A DNA stretch of 40,780 nucleotides from Phycisphaera sp. (lineage in GTDB: Bacteria; Planctomycetota; Phycisphaerae; Phycisphaerales; UBA1924): contig JACKGZ010000010.1 in the NCBI GenBank assembly GCA_020639255.1, positions 1-40,780 on the forward strand, read 5' to 3'. Shown piece after piece: positions 8,564 through 17,409 of this stretch (position 1 is its first letter; each line of letters opens with the position of its first letter). The notes beneath the pieces are model-generated. The model saw only the letters and a list, made by a program, of their open reading frames with translations, did no database searches and was not told the DNA's origin. The position numbers and the translations under genes were made by a program.

Positions 8564-9916
8564 TCAGTCGCCCGACGGCTCCGTGCCGCTGGAGGCCGTC
8601 TCGGCCGAGGGCGCCTCGTCTCGCGCCTCGATCGTCACCTTCACCACGCGTGTCGGCGAGCTCTCGGTGACGCGCACCAGCGCCCCCTCCAGCTCGATCG
8701 TCTCGCCCGTCTCCGGGATCCGCCCGAGCGTCGTCACCACGTACCCGCCCAGCGTGTCGTACTCGTCGCTCTCGGGGATCTCGACGCCAAGCGTCTCAAG
8801 GTCATCGTTGGCCTCGTCCACGCGCAGGGCCGCGTCCGCGTGCGCGACGCGCTCGGCCGCGTCCACCTTGAGCGAGGGCTCGTCGTCTTCCTCGTCGTCG
8901 TACTCGTCGAAGATGTCGCCGAAGACCTCCTCGATGATGTCCTCGATTGTCACAAGCCCGCTCGTCCCGCCGTACTCGTCGGCGACCATCGCCAGGTGCA
9001 CCTTGTTCGTCACCAGCTCAGCGAGCAGCTCGCGCACCGCCTTCTGCTCGGGTACGAACAGCGCCTTGCGCACCACCTTCTCCAGATGGAACGCCTGGCC
9101 CTTGCGATCGCTACCCAGCCACGCGAGCAGATCCTTGACGTATAGCACGCCCACGATGTCGTCGAGGTTCTCGCGGTACACCGGGATCCGGCTGTGACCG
9201 ATCTCCTGCACCGTCGCGAGGATCGAGTCCAGATCGTCCGTCAGCTCGATCGCCTCCACGTCCGTGCGCGGCGTCATGATCCGCTCCACGCTCGTCGTGC
9301 GGAAGCTCACCACGCCCTCGATCATGTCGCGCTCGGTCTCGTCGAGCTGACCCTCCGCCTCGCCCATCTCGGCGACACTGATCAGCTCCGCGCTGATCGC
9401 CTCGGAGCCGCTCGCCATCGTCGCGCCCGCGAGCCGGCGGATCGCCTCGTCCATGATGTGAAGCACACGCCGGACCGGTGCGAGCGCCAGGTGCGCCCAG
9501 CGGATCAGCGGCGAGAACACCAGGACCGTTCGCTCGCCCGCGTGCGTCGAGATCGACAGGGGCAGCACATACCCGAAGAGCCACATCACAGGCGTCGCCA
9601 CGACCGTCGTGATCAGGATATCGCTCGCCGTGAAACCCACCTCCGGCGGATGCCCACGGACTTTGTTCACCCAGATCAGCATCGCCAGCGCCGCCAGGAT
9701 GTTGGCGAGCACGCGCGGGAGCGCGATCGAGGCCGCGTGACCCGTGCGATCGACCAGGATCTTTGTCGCCCGCACGCGCAGGCCGTCCGATCCACGCTCG
9801 GCGAGCTGGTCGATCCTCGAACGCGACAGACCCCGCAGCGACAGGTGCAGCGTCGAGCACACCGCGCCGAACACAAGAGAGACCACCGCGACCCAGAAGG
9901 CCATCATCGCCGTCAT
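8564..9916 (-). CDS. CNNM/CorC-HlyC family membrane protein with CBS pair
   Basis: The 450-residue protein has an N-terminal DUF21/CNNM transmembrane domain with hydrophobic segments near residues 4-26, 62-84 and 97-125. A cytoplasmic CBS pair follows (about 205-330; RIMTPRTDVEAIELTDDLDSI, SRIPVYRENLDDIVGVLYVKDLL). The CorC_HlyC domain comes last, after GTSGLVTIEDIIEEVFGDI. Family members are linked to magnesium/cobalt homeostasis and often annotated 'hemolysin-related', but transport by this protein is not proven by sequence. The start codon overlaps the ybeY stop (ATGA at 9913-9916). A ybeY-corC order is common in bacteria. Confidence 0.9.
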   Translation of the reverse strand: MTAMMAFWVAVVSLVFGAVCSTLHLSLRGLSRSRIDQLAERGSDGLRVRATKILVDRTGHAASIALPRVLANILAALAMLIWVNKVRGHPPEVGFTASDILITTVVATPVMWLFGYVLPLSISTHAGERTVLVFSPLIRWAHLALAPVRRVLHIMDEAIRRLAGATMASGSEAISAELISVAEMGEAEGQLDETERDMIEGVVSFRTTSVERIMTPRTDVEAIELTDDLDSILATVQEIGHSRIPVYRENLDDIVGVLYVKDLLAWLGSDRKGQAFHLEKVVRKALFVPEQKAVRELLAELVTNKVHLAMVADEYGGTSGLVTIEDIIEEVFGDIFDEYDDEEDDEPSLKVDAAERVAHADAALRVDEANDDLETLGVEIPESDEYDTLGGYVVTTLGRIPETGETIELEGALVRVTESSPTRVVKVTIEARDEAPSAETASSGTEPSGD

Positions 9917-10485
9917 GGCGTGCCTCCCGTCCCAGTCTCAGCCCCGGCTTCGCGCGCCGCGTACACCACGCCCGCGCCGATCGCCGAGAGGATCTCGTCC
10001 TCGCGTCTGTGCATCGCGATCGAGCCGAACGCACCCTCTTCCTCGTGGTCGTCGTATCCCGTGCAGTGCAGGACGCCGTGAACGATGTAGAGCGCCAGCT
10101 CCTGGGCCACGCCGTGCCCGCGCGATGCTGCCTGCCTGCGCGCCTCGTCGGCGCAGATCACGATGTCCACGTCGAGCAGCTTCGGATCGCCCGAGAGATC
10201 GAACGTGAGGACGTCCGTCGTGCCGGGCGTGTCCTTGTGGCGTTCGTGGAGCTGGCTCATCCGCTCGTCGCCCACGACCTCGGCCCGGATCTCGCCGCCA
10301 AGCCCCTCGCTCGCAAGGTGTTCCCGGAGCGAGCCCATCAACTCGCGCAGGCGATCGCCCTCGGCGCGCGTTAGGAGCGCACGATGATCGATCAGGTCGG
10401 CCGTAAGTCTTCGGGCTGCGGGCGCACACGTCCTAGGTCGGCCAGGACTGTCGTCTTCCGCGGGAGGCTCTGGTTTCTCGTCCAT
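9913..10485 (-). CDS. ybeY: Endoribonuclease YbeY (16S rRNA maturation)
   Basis: The 190-residue protein has the YbeY metal site in HGVLHCTGYDDHEEEG, with candidate ligands His136, His140 and His147. The spacing is H-x3-H-x6-H rather than the H-x3-H-x5-H of the E. coli protein, because the third His is preceded by DD. The upstream TTDVLTFDL segment is also typical. YbeY is a metal-dependent RNase involved in 16S rRNA 3'-end processing and ribosome quality control. The first 25 residues are low-complexity and could be dispensable, so a start a little downstream is possible. It overlaps the corC-like gene by four bases. The 173 bases upstream, before the methyltransferase-like gene, hold nothing I can identify. 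Confidence 0.9.
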   Translation of the reverse strand: MDEKPEPPAEDDSPGRPRTCAPAARRLTADLIDHRALLTRAEGDRLRELMGSLREHLASEGLGGEIRAEVVGDERMSQLHERHKDTPGTTDVLTFDLSGDPKLLDVDIVICADEARRQAASRGHGVAQELALYIVHGVLHCTGYDDHEEEGAFGSIAMHRREDEILSAIGAGVVYAAREAGAETGTGGTP

Positions 10486-10658
10486 CGCTCGGACTGATCC
10501 GGGCGGCTCGGGTCGCTCCCCGGCCGCTCAGGCAAACACGCCAATAGGCCGGCGACGGCCCACGCAGACAATGTAAGGCATTTCGGCCCCGCGAGGCGAG
10601 GACTTTCACCACAGGATCCAGCCCGTCGCAGCCGTCCGAGAACAACCCCAAACCGGGC

Positions 10659-11747
10659 CTATTCCTCGGCGTGATCGGCCTCTGGTTTCACCAGAATCGT
10701 GTAGGCCGTGGTCATCGAGGGCATCTCGTCCTCGGTGCGGACCATCGGCTCATCGAACCCGGTCGCGATCGACGCCCCCTGAAGAAACAGCGTGTCGTCC
10801 GCGTCCAGCGTCACGATCTCAAGCCCCGCCTTCTCGATCGCCTCTGCGGGGATCGGGAGCATCACATCGGAATAGGGCAAGGTGTGCGAAGGAATCCGAG
10901 GCTGGATCGGGCCATAGGCATAGCAGATGAATCGGCCGCCCGGAGCGAGCGCAGCCGACATCGATTCGATGAACGTATCGGGTTCGCAGGGCAACGGGTG
11001 CAACGACTTCCCAGGCGTCACCCATCTCGGCGGCTGCGCTGTGGTCAGGCTCAGGCCGCGCGAGACCCAATCACTGATGATGATCAAGTCGTAGCTTTCG
11101 CCCACCGGCTCGGCACCCTCGGCCGGCCAATCCGATCGCACGAGCCGCAGCGTGCCAGACGGACAGTCGCCGTGACCATCCACCTTGCCCACATCGCCCG
11201 CTTCGGAATAGAGCGCCGCAACACGCTGCTGATTGTGCACGATCGTCACATCCGCGCCGAGGCTCGCAAGGAGCCTCCCCTGCGTGATCACGCGAGGGTT
11301 GTAGAGCAGCACCTTCTTACCGGCAAGACCACCCGACGATTCCATCTCGGTGCCCATCACAACCAGATCCAGCGGCATGACGTCCATCAACGGCCGCTCT
11401 GAGATCGCCATGTAATACGCGAGCTCTGTCACCGGCCGGAAGTTCAGCCGACTGGCCTGCTTCTCATCGAGCTTGGCGTACTCGGCCTCCGTGTAAGCCA
11501 CGGTGAATCGGCGGTCGACCCACAGATATCGCCTGAGCTGATTCGGAAGCGATTCCACGGCATCAAGAAACGCATGGCCCGTCTCAGTCCGGGCGTACGG
11601 CATGATCAATTTCGAGTGCTCGACAAACAACTCAAGACCGGGGATCTTCCCGGGATCATTCGGCACGCCCTCGACCAACGGCTGAGCAAGCCCCGAGCCG
11701 GTGAGTGTGAGCAGGGTCGTCAACATCAGCGCTTGCCGGATTCTCAT
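10659..11747 (-). CDS. Exported methyltransferase-like protein of unknown function
   Basis: The 362-residue protein starts at ATG 11747, preceded by GAGGGAAAGAG. The start gives a signal peptide (MRIRQALMLTTLLTLTGSGLA, cleavage likely before QP). The body resembles a class I SAM-methyltransferase fold. AGKKVLLYNP occupies the motif I strand, ASLGADVTIVHNQQRV the second strand, YDLIIISDWVSRG the motif II region, and ALAPGGRFICYAYG the motif III strand and loop. The glycine-rich GxGxG SAM loop is absent. Because the protein appears to be exported, where SAM is not available, an enzymatic methylation role is doubtful. It lies 53 bases downstream of nuoF and may be co-transcribed with it. Function is unknown. 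Confidence 0.7.
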   Translation of the reverse strand: MRIRQALMLTTLLTLTGSGLAQPLVEGVPNDPGKIPGLELFVEHSKLIMPYARTETGHAFLDAVESLPNQLRRYLWVDRRFTVAYTEAEYAKLDEKQASRLNFRPVTELAYYMAISERPLMDVMPLDLVVMGTEMESSGGLAGKKVLLYNPRVITQGRLLASLGADVTIVHNQQRVAALYSEAGDVGKVDGHGDCPSGTLRLVRSDWPAEGAEPVGESYDLIIISDWVSRGLSLTTAQPPRWVTPGKSLHPLPCEPDTFIESMSAALAPGGRFICYAYGPIQPRIPSHTLPYSDVMLPIPAEAIEKAGLEIVTLDADDTLFLQGASIATGFDEPMVRTEDEMPSMTTAYTILVKPEADHAEE

Positions 11748-11800
11748 CACTCTTTCCCTCGTCTCACTGCTACCACCAGAGCCCGTTCCGGTCGCACGAC

Positions 11801-13207
11801 TTACCGAGCTGTCGCCCCGACCGAGACCGTCACAGGGACGTGCGAAGGCCGGACACGGGCCTCGAATTCGCCCCGGAACTTGTTCATGATCGTCCTGAGC
11901 GACCAGTTGTTCCCGTCCGCAAGGCCGCAGATCGTCGTGCCCGGCATCGAGCCCATACTCGTCCCGATCTCCAGCGCCAGGTCCAGGTCCTTCGTCCTTG
12001 CATCGCCCTCTTCGATCCGGCACATGAGCTGATACAGCCAGCCCGAGCCCTCGCGGCAGGGCGTGCACTGCCCGCAGCTCTCGTGCTTGAAGAACCGTGC
12101 GATGTTCCGCGCAACCGCGACCATGTCCGTGTCCTCGTCGAACACCGTCGGGCACGCCGTCCCGAGTCCCAGCACGTTGTACTTGCGTCCGATATCGAAA
12201 TCGAGTTCGGCGTCGTACTGATCGGTCCCCAGGATGCCCATCGACACGCCGCCCGGGATCGCCGCCTTGAACTTCTTCCCGCCGCGCACCCCGCCGCAGT
12301 AATCCTCGACGAACGTGCGGAGCGGGATGCCAAGCTCAAACTCGTACACGCCCGGACGCTCAACGTGCCCGGACATGCCCATCAGCTTCGTGCCATAGCT
12401 CGGAGGACCGCCGATCGTGCTCTCGATGCCCTGACCCATAAACCACTGTGCGCCGTGCTCGATGATCGTCGGCAGGTGCGCCAGTGTCTCGACGTTGTTG
12501 ATGATCGTCGGCTTGCCGAACAAACCCTTGAGCGCCGGGAAGGGCGGCTTGATCCGGGGCCAGCCCCGCTTGCCCTCGAGCGCCTCGAGCAGCGCCGTCT
12601 CCTCGCCGCAGATGTACGCGCCCGCGCCGCGGTGGACGTAGCAGTCGACGCGGAACTTCTCGCCGCCCGTGTTCTCGCCCGAGTTGATCAGTCCCTTGTC
12701 GCCAAAGATCCCGTGCTCGTACGCCTCCTTGAGCGCGTTCTCCAGCACCTTGGCCTGGTGGTGATACTCGCCCCGGATAAAGATGTACGCCTTGTTGAGG
12801 CCGCACGCGTAGCAGCAGATCGCGATCCCCTCAAGCACCGCGTGCGGGTCGAAGTCCATCAGCAGCCGATCCTTGAACGTGCCCGGCTCCGACTCGTCCG
12901 CATTGATCGCCAGGTACCGCTCTGCTCCCTCGTCGCCCGGCTTCTTGCCCTCGGGCACGGGAGGCAGGAACGTCCACTTCAGACCCGTCGGGAAGCCCGC
13001 GCCGCCGCGCCCTCGCAGCATCGAGGTCTTGACCTCGTTCGTCACGTCCGCCGGCTTCATCGTCAGGGCCTTGCGGAGCCCCTGGTACCCGCCCGTTTTC
13101 ACGTACTCGTCGTACCCGACGATGTGACGGTCCTTGAAGTCGCCGTACGGAGGCGTCGGGATCCGCTTGCAGAGAATGTGCTCGCTCAGTTTGGGCTGCC
13201 AGGCCAT
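11801..13207 (-). CDS. nuoF: NADH-quinone oxidoreductase subunit F
   Basis: The 468-residue subunit carries the NADH- and FMN-binding domain of respiratory complex I. RGRGGAGFPTGLKW (about residues 65-78) is the NADH/FMN glycine-rich loop. GAGAYICGEETALLEALEG is the second nucleotide-binding stretch. ESCGQCTPCREG near the C-terminus supplies three of the N3 [4Fe-4S] cysteines, with a fourth expected in the TTICGL segment. ATG 13207 follows GGAGCGAAGACC. No nuoE or nuoG is adjacent: nuoE lies about 5 kb upstream on the same strand. The C-terminal tail extends a little past the usual end. Confidence 0.96.
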   Translation of the reverse strand: MAWQPKLSEHILCKRIPTPPYGDFKDRHIVGYDEYVKTGGYQGLRKALTMKPADVTNEVKTSMLRGRGGAGFPTGLKWTFLPPVPEGKKPGDEGAERYLAINADESEPGTFKDRLLMDFDPHAVLEGIAICCYACGLNKAYIFIRGEYHHQAKVLENALKEAYEHGIFGDKGLINSGENTGGEKFRVDCYVHRGAGAYICGEETALLEALEGKRGWPRIKPPFPALKGLFGKPTIINNVETLAHLPTIIEHGAQWFMGQGIESTIGGPPSYGTKLMGMSGHVERPGVYEFELGIPLRTFVEDYCGGVRGGKKFKAAIPGGVSMGILGTDQYDAELDFDIGRKYNVLGLGTACPTVFDEDTDMVAVARNIARFFKHESCGQCTPCREGSGWLYQLMCRIEEGDARTKDLDLALEIGTSMGSMPGTTICGLADGNNWSLRTIMNKFRGEFEARVRPSHVPVTVSVGATAR

Positions 13208-13484
13208 GGTCTTCGCTCCGCCGCCCCCGGCAAGTGGGGCTCAAGGGTCTTCTCGGGCCTGATACTAGCGTCTTGAACCCGGCTTGCTGCCCCGGCGAGT
13301 GCCCTCTCATCCTCCAAACAGGGGCTCGACCTTGTGATCAACACGGTTGTTGGATGAACGCTTATGCCTCAAAAGAGAGACAGTCTCTGTTCGGATCTGC
13401 GGCTTTCCGAGTAGACTTGCCATGCCGGGACAGGCAGCCCGGCTCCATCTACATGGGATGGACCAACACAGAGAGGGATATGGC

Positions 13485-15104
13485 ATGTTGCGATCAGCAT
13501 CGGCGGTCGTAGTTTTGGCAGGCTTGGCCTGTGGTGTCTCGGCTCAGGAATATCGCTCGGTCGACGGCTCAGGGAACAACCTGATCGACCCAATGATGGG
13601 CGCCGTCGGCTACTCGCTCCTCCGCGAATCAAGCGGCGCTCACTACTCCGACGGCCTCGGCGCCATGCGCTCTGGCCCCTCGCCCCGCGAAGTTTCAAAC
13701 GCGCTGTCTTCACAAACCGCGCCCATCGGCAACGACCGGAATCTCTCGAGCATGTTCTGGCAGTGGGGCCAGTTCCTCGACCACGACTACGCACTCATCG
13801 ACACCGGGTCCGAGTCCGCCCCGATCTCCGTCCCCGCGGGCGATCCGTTCTTCGATCCCACCAACTCCGGCACCGCCACCATCGGGTTCAACCGCTCGGC
13901 GTTCATCGGCGGCGTGACAGGCCCGCGCGAGCACCAGAGCCAGATCACGCACTACCTCGACGCTTCAAACATCTACGGCTCAGACACAGTCCGCGCCGAC
14001 ACGCTCCGCTCATTCTCGGGCGGCCGCATGGCCACCAGCGCCGGCGACTTCATGCCCTACAACACCACCGGACTGAACAACGCAAACGAAGGCCCCGTGC
14101 CCGACAACCAGCTCTTCCTCGGCGGCGACATCCGCGCCAACGAACAGATCGGGCTCACTTCCATGCACACGCTCTTCGTCCGCGAGCACAACCAGTGGGC
14201 CGACCGCCTCGCGGCCGAGAACCCGTCATGGGACGACGAGCGCATCTTCCAGATGGCCCGCAAAATCGTCGGCGCCCAGGAACAGAAGATCACCTACACC
14301 GACTGGCTCCCCGAGATGCTCGGCACCACACTCTCGCCATACTCGGGCTACGACGAGAACGTGAACCCGTCGATGTCCGCAGCGTTCACATCCGCCGCCT
14401 ACCGCATCGGGCACACACTGCTGAACTCGCAGCTCCTCCGCATCGGACCCAACGGCGAAGACAACGGCGCCTTCAATCTCAAGGACGCCTTCTTCAACCC
14501 CGCGCTTATCACAACGCCCGGCACCGTGGACGATCTCTTCCGTGGCCTCGCGTACCAGGAAGCCAACCAGATCGACACTCAAGTCGTCGATGACATCCGC
14601 AACTTCCTCTTCGGCCCTCCAGGATCCGGCGGCCTCGACCTGATCTCGCTCAACCTCCAGCGCGGGCGTGACCACGGCATCGCCGACTACAACACCATGC
14701 GTCAGGACTTCGGGCTCCCCGCCGTCAGCGATTTCTCTGACATCACGAGCGACGCATCGCTCGCAGCCGCGCTCCAGTCCGTCTTCGGTGATGTCAACAA
14801 CATCGACGCCTGGATCGGCCTCATGGCCGAGGACCACGTCCCCGGCGCAGCGATCGGCGAGAGCCTCATGGCCATCTTCACCGATCAGTTCACCCGTCTT
14901 CGCGACGGCGACCGCTTCTTCTATCTCAACGACGTCGACCTGCTCCCCTACCTCAGCGAGATCGAGAACACCACACTCGCCGACATCATCTCACGCAACA
15001 CCGGAGCCGAACTTTCCGGCAACGTCTTCGTCGTGCCCGCGCCGGCTTCGCTAGCGCTGATGGGGCTCGCGGGCTTTGGCGTCGTCCGCCGCCGCCGAGC
15101 CTGA
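13485..15104 (+). CDS. PEP-CTERM-anchored animal-type heme peroxidase
   Basis: The 539-residue protein starts at ATG 13485 (GAGAGG upstream) with a signal peptide ending near VSA-QEY. It belongs to the animal heme peroxidase (peroxidasin/myeloperoxidase) superfamily. The distal site is QFLDHD (Asp99, His100), the catalytic Arg is Arg233 in FVREHNQWADRL, and the proximal His is His310 in AYRIGHTLL. LNLQRGRDHGIADYN is the family signature. The C-terminus VPAPASLALMGLAGFGVVRR is a PEP-CTERM sorting signal (variant PAP) with a transmembrane helix and Arg cluster, so an exosortase probably processes it. It likely oxidises halides or phenolics at the cell surface or in the matrix. About 277 bases before the start hold no recognisable gene. 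Confidence 0.93.
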   Translation: MLRSASAVVVLAGLACGVSAQEYRSVDGSGNNLIDPMMGAVGYSLLRESSGAHYSDGLGAMRSGPSPREVSNALSSQTAPIGNDRNLSSMFWQWGQFLDHDYALIDTGSESAPISVPAGDPFFDPTNSGTATIGFNRSAFIGGVTGPREHQSQITHYLDASNIYGSDTVRADTLRSFSGGRMATSAGDFMPYNTTGLNNANEGPVPDNQLFLGGDIRANEQIGLTSMHTLFVREHNQWADRLAAENPSWDDERIFQMARKIVGAQEQKITYTDWLPEMLGTTLSPYSGYDENVNPSMSAAFTSAAYRIGHTLLNSQLLRIGPNGEDNGAFNLKDAFFNPALITTPGTVDDLFRGLAYQEANQIDTQVVDDIRNFLFGPPGSGGLDLISLNLQRGRDHGIADYNTMRQDFGLPAVSDFSDITSDASLAAALQSVFGDVNNIDAWIGLMAEDHVPGAAIGESLMAIFTDQFTRLRDGDRFFYLNDVDLLPYLSEIENTTLADIISRNTGAELSGNVFVVPAPASLALMGLAGFGVVRRRRA

Positions 15105-15153
15105 TGACATAGACGCCCCGGCGTGAGCTGGGGACAAACAAACTGTTCCACAG

Positions 15154-15183
15154 AAGCCCCTCGCGCAAGCGAGGGGCTTTTTC
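15154..15183 (+). terminator. Rho-independent terminator after the peroxidase gene
   Basis: The stem AAGCCCCTCGC (15154-15164) pairs with GCGAGGGGCTT (15169-15179) around a GCAA tetraloop and is followed by TTTTC. It lies 49 bases after the peroxidase stop. Confidence 0.85.
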
Positions 15184-15236
15184 TTTGCAAACACCGCAGG
15201 CAAAGTCCCCATACCATTCTCCATGGAGGTTCACCT

Positions 15237-16031
15237 ATGAGCACGGACATCATCGACTACCAGATCCTCGGCGACGACATGCAAGCCGTGATCATCACGC
15301 TCGACCCGGGCGAGGCCGTCGTCGCCGAGGCCGGCGCGATGATGTACCTCGACCCCGATGTGGAGATGGCGACCCACCTCTCCATGAAGGCCGGCGGCAC
15401 GGGCGGCGGGAGTGTCTTTGGCAAGCTCTTCGAAGCGGGCAAACGCGTTGTCACAGGCGAGTCCTTCTTCATCACCTACTTCGCCAACCACGGCAGCGTC
15501 CGCCGTGACTGCGCATTCGCCGCGCCCTACCCCGGGCATGTGATTCCCGTCGAACTCGCAGACCACAAAGGCGAACTTATCTGCCAGAAGGACTCATTCC
15601 TCGCTGCGGCGCGCGGCGTCGAGATCGGCATCGCATTCCAGAAAAAACTCGGCGTCGGACTCTTCGGCGGCGAGGGCTTCATCCTCCAGAGGCTCACATC
15701 GCCAACCGGCAACGGGCAGGCCTTCCTCCACGCCGGCGGCACCACCATCAAACGAGAGCTCGCGCCGGGTGAAACACTCCGCGTTGACACCGGCTGCCTC
15801 GTCGCCTTCGAGAAGTCCGTCAGCTACGACATCCAATGGGTCAAAGGCATCAAGAACAAGCTCTTCGGCGGCGAGGGCCTCTTCTACGCCGCAATGACCG
15901 GCCCGGGCACTGTCTGGATCCAGACCCTCCCATTCAGTCGCCTCGCCGACCGCATCATCGTCGCAAGCCACACACAAAAGGGCGAGGGCTCGGTTCTCGG
16001 CGGCGTCTTCAAGATGATCGACGGCCAATAA
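15237..16031 (+). CDS. AIM24/TIGR00266 family protein
   Basis: The 264-residue protein begins at ATG 15237 with TGGAGGT upstream. It matches the AIM24-like family: MQAVIITLDPGEAVVAEAGAM near the N-terminus, a glycine-rich turn (GGTGGGSVFGKLFE), FFITYFAN, and GLFGGEGFILQRL with a later repeat-like KLFGGEGLFYAAMTGPG. The fold is a double-stranded beta-helix. Mitochondrial AIM24 affects inner-membrane organisation, but the bacterial role is not established. No signal peptide or membrane helix is seen. It is flanked upstream by the peroxidase terminator and followed 83 bases later by a glycosyltransferase gene. Confidence 0.88.
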   Translation: MSTDIIDYQILGDDMQAVIITLDPGEAVVAEAGAMMYLDPDVEMATHLSMKAGGTGGGSVFGKLFEAGKRVVTGESFFITYFANHGSVRRDCAFAAPYPGHVIPVELADHKGELICQKDSFLAAARGVEIGIAFQKKLGVGLFGGEGFILQRLTSPTGNGQAFLHAGGTTIKRELAPGETLRVDTGCLVAFEKSVSYDIQWVKGIKNKLFGGEGLFYAAMTGPGTVWIQTLPFSRLADRIIVASHTQKGEGSVLGGVFKMIDGQ

Positions 16032-16114
16032 CACACACGGACCACACGATCGGTCGATAGCCTCCGTGAAGCCCTGCGCACGCAGGGACGATCGAGCGAC
16101 CAACGGAGCCCCGC

Positions 16115-17383
16115 ATGCGCGCCCTGATCCTGGCCGACAGCTGCAACCCCGAATGGCCAAGCCTCCCCATCGTGGGCTACAAGGCCGCGCTCGCGCTCGC
16201 CGAGGTCTGCGATGTCACCGTCGCCACCCACGTCCGCAACCGTGAGAACATCGAGAAGCACGGCTTCGGCAAGGCCGAGGTCGTCTACCTCGACAACGAG
16301 TACATCGCCAAGCCCATGTACAAGGCCAGCACGCTCATCCGAGGAGGCAAGTCCGTCGCCTGGACCGCCGGCATCGCGATGAGCTACCTGCCCTACATCG
16401 CTTTCGAACGCCAGGCCTGGAAGCACCTCGGCGATCGCATCCGCGGCAAGCAGTTCGATGTCGTGCACCGCATCACGCCCATGTCGCCCACGCTGCCCAG
16501 CTGGATCGCGGGGCGCGGCGATGTTCCCTTCGTCCTCGGGCCCCTCAACGGCGGTCTCAAGTGGCCCCCCGAATTCAAGGCCGAGCTGGCGCGCGAACGC
16601 GAGTGGCTCACCTATGTCCGCGGCGCGTACCGACATCTTCCCTATCTGAAACGCACCTACAAGAAGTCCGCTTGCATCCTCGCAGGCTTCAAGCACACCA
16701 TGAACGACATCCCCGAGTGGTGCCACGACCGTGTCGTGCTCCTGCCCGAGGTCGGTGTCGACCCGAGCGTCTTCCAGTCGCGCACGCCCACCAACTCCGA
16801 GCGCCTCACCTTCGTCTTCGTCGGCAGACTCGTCCCCTACAAGTGCGCCGACGTCGCCATCCGCGCCTTCGCACAGAGCGAAGACCTCCGCAAGCACCGC
16901 CTGCTCATCATCGGTGACGGCCCCGACCGCCCCATGCTCGAAGCACTCATCCGCGAGCACAAGCTCGAAGACACCGTCGAGCTCGCCGGCTGGGTCGATC
17001 AGAAAGAAGTCGGCAACCTCCTGCGCTCTGCCGACGTCTTCGTCTTCCCGTCCATCCGCGAACTCGGCGCGGGCGTCGTCGTCGAGGCGATGGCGGCCGG
17101 CCTTCCAAGCGTCGTTGTCGACTACGGCGGGCCCGGTGGGCTCATCACCGACGAGTGCGGCCGAAAGGTCCAGCTCGGCACCAAAGAACAGATCGCGCAG
17201 GCGATGCGCATCCACCTCGACCAGCTCGCGCACGACAAGGACCTGCGCGAGAACCTCGGTGCCGCTGCGCGCAAGCGCGTCGAGGACCACCTCACCTGGC
17301 AGGCCAAGGCCCGCCAGACGCTCGACGTCTACGAGTGGGTGACGGGCCAGCGCCGCGAGAAGCCCGAGTTCGCGGTGCAGTAG
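16115..17383 (+). CDS. Glycosyltransferase family 4
   Basis: The 422-residue GT-B enzyme has ATG 16115 preceded by CGGAG. The N-terminal acceptor domain begins MRALILADSCNPEWPSLPIVGYKAALALAE. The C-terminal donor domain includes LTFVFVGRLVPYKCADVAIRA, LLIIGDGPDRPMLEAL, ELAGWVDQKEV and the E-x7-E region IRELGAGVVVEAMAAGLP, which holds the diphosphate-nucleotide ligands. It transfers a sugar from a nucleotide donor during surface glycan synthesis, but the sugar and acceptor cannot be told. It is not adjacent to the glycosyltransferase group at 28-32 kb. Confidence 0.9.
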   Translation: MRALILADSCNPEWPSLPIVGYKAALALAEVCDVTVATHVRNRENIEKHGFGKAEVVYLDNEYIAKPMYKASTLIRGGKSVAWTAGIAMSYLPYIAFERQAWKHLGDRIRGKQFDVVHRITPMSPTLPSWIAGRGDVPFVLGPLNGGLKWPPEFKAELAREREWLTYVRGAYRHLPYLKRTYKKSACILAGFKHTMNDIPEWCHDRVVLLPEVGVDPSVFQSRTPTNSERLTFVFVGRLVPYKCADVAIRAFAQSEDLRKHRLLIIGDGPDRPMLEALIREHKLEDTVELAGWVDQKEVGNLLRSADVFVFPSIRELGAGVVVEAMAAGLPSVVVDYGGPGGLITDECGRKVQLGTKEQIAQAMRIHLDQLAHDKDLRENLGAAARKRVEDHLTWQAKARQTLDVYEWVTGQRREKPEFAVQ

Positions 17384-17409
17384 CACGGAACGCAGGGTAT
17401 TGTGCGCAC

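Noticed and set aside
10433..10651. Possible small minus-strand gene between ybeY and the methyltransferase-like gene
   Set aside because: Its composition is shadow-like, it overlaps ybeY and there is no ribosome-binding site.
11840..13276. Long plus-strand open frame opposite nuoF
   Set aside because: It is antisense to a clear complex I subunit and has no domain.
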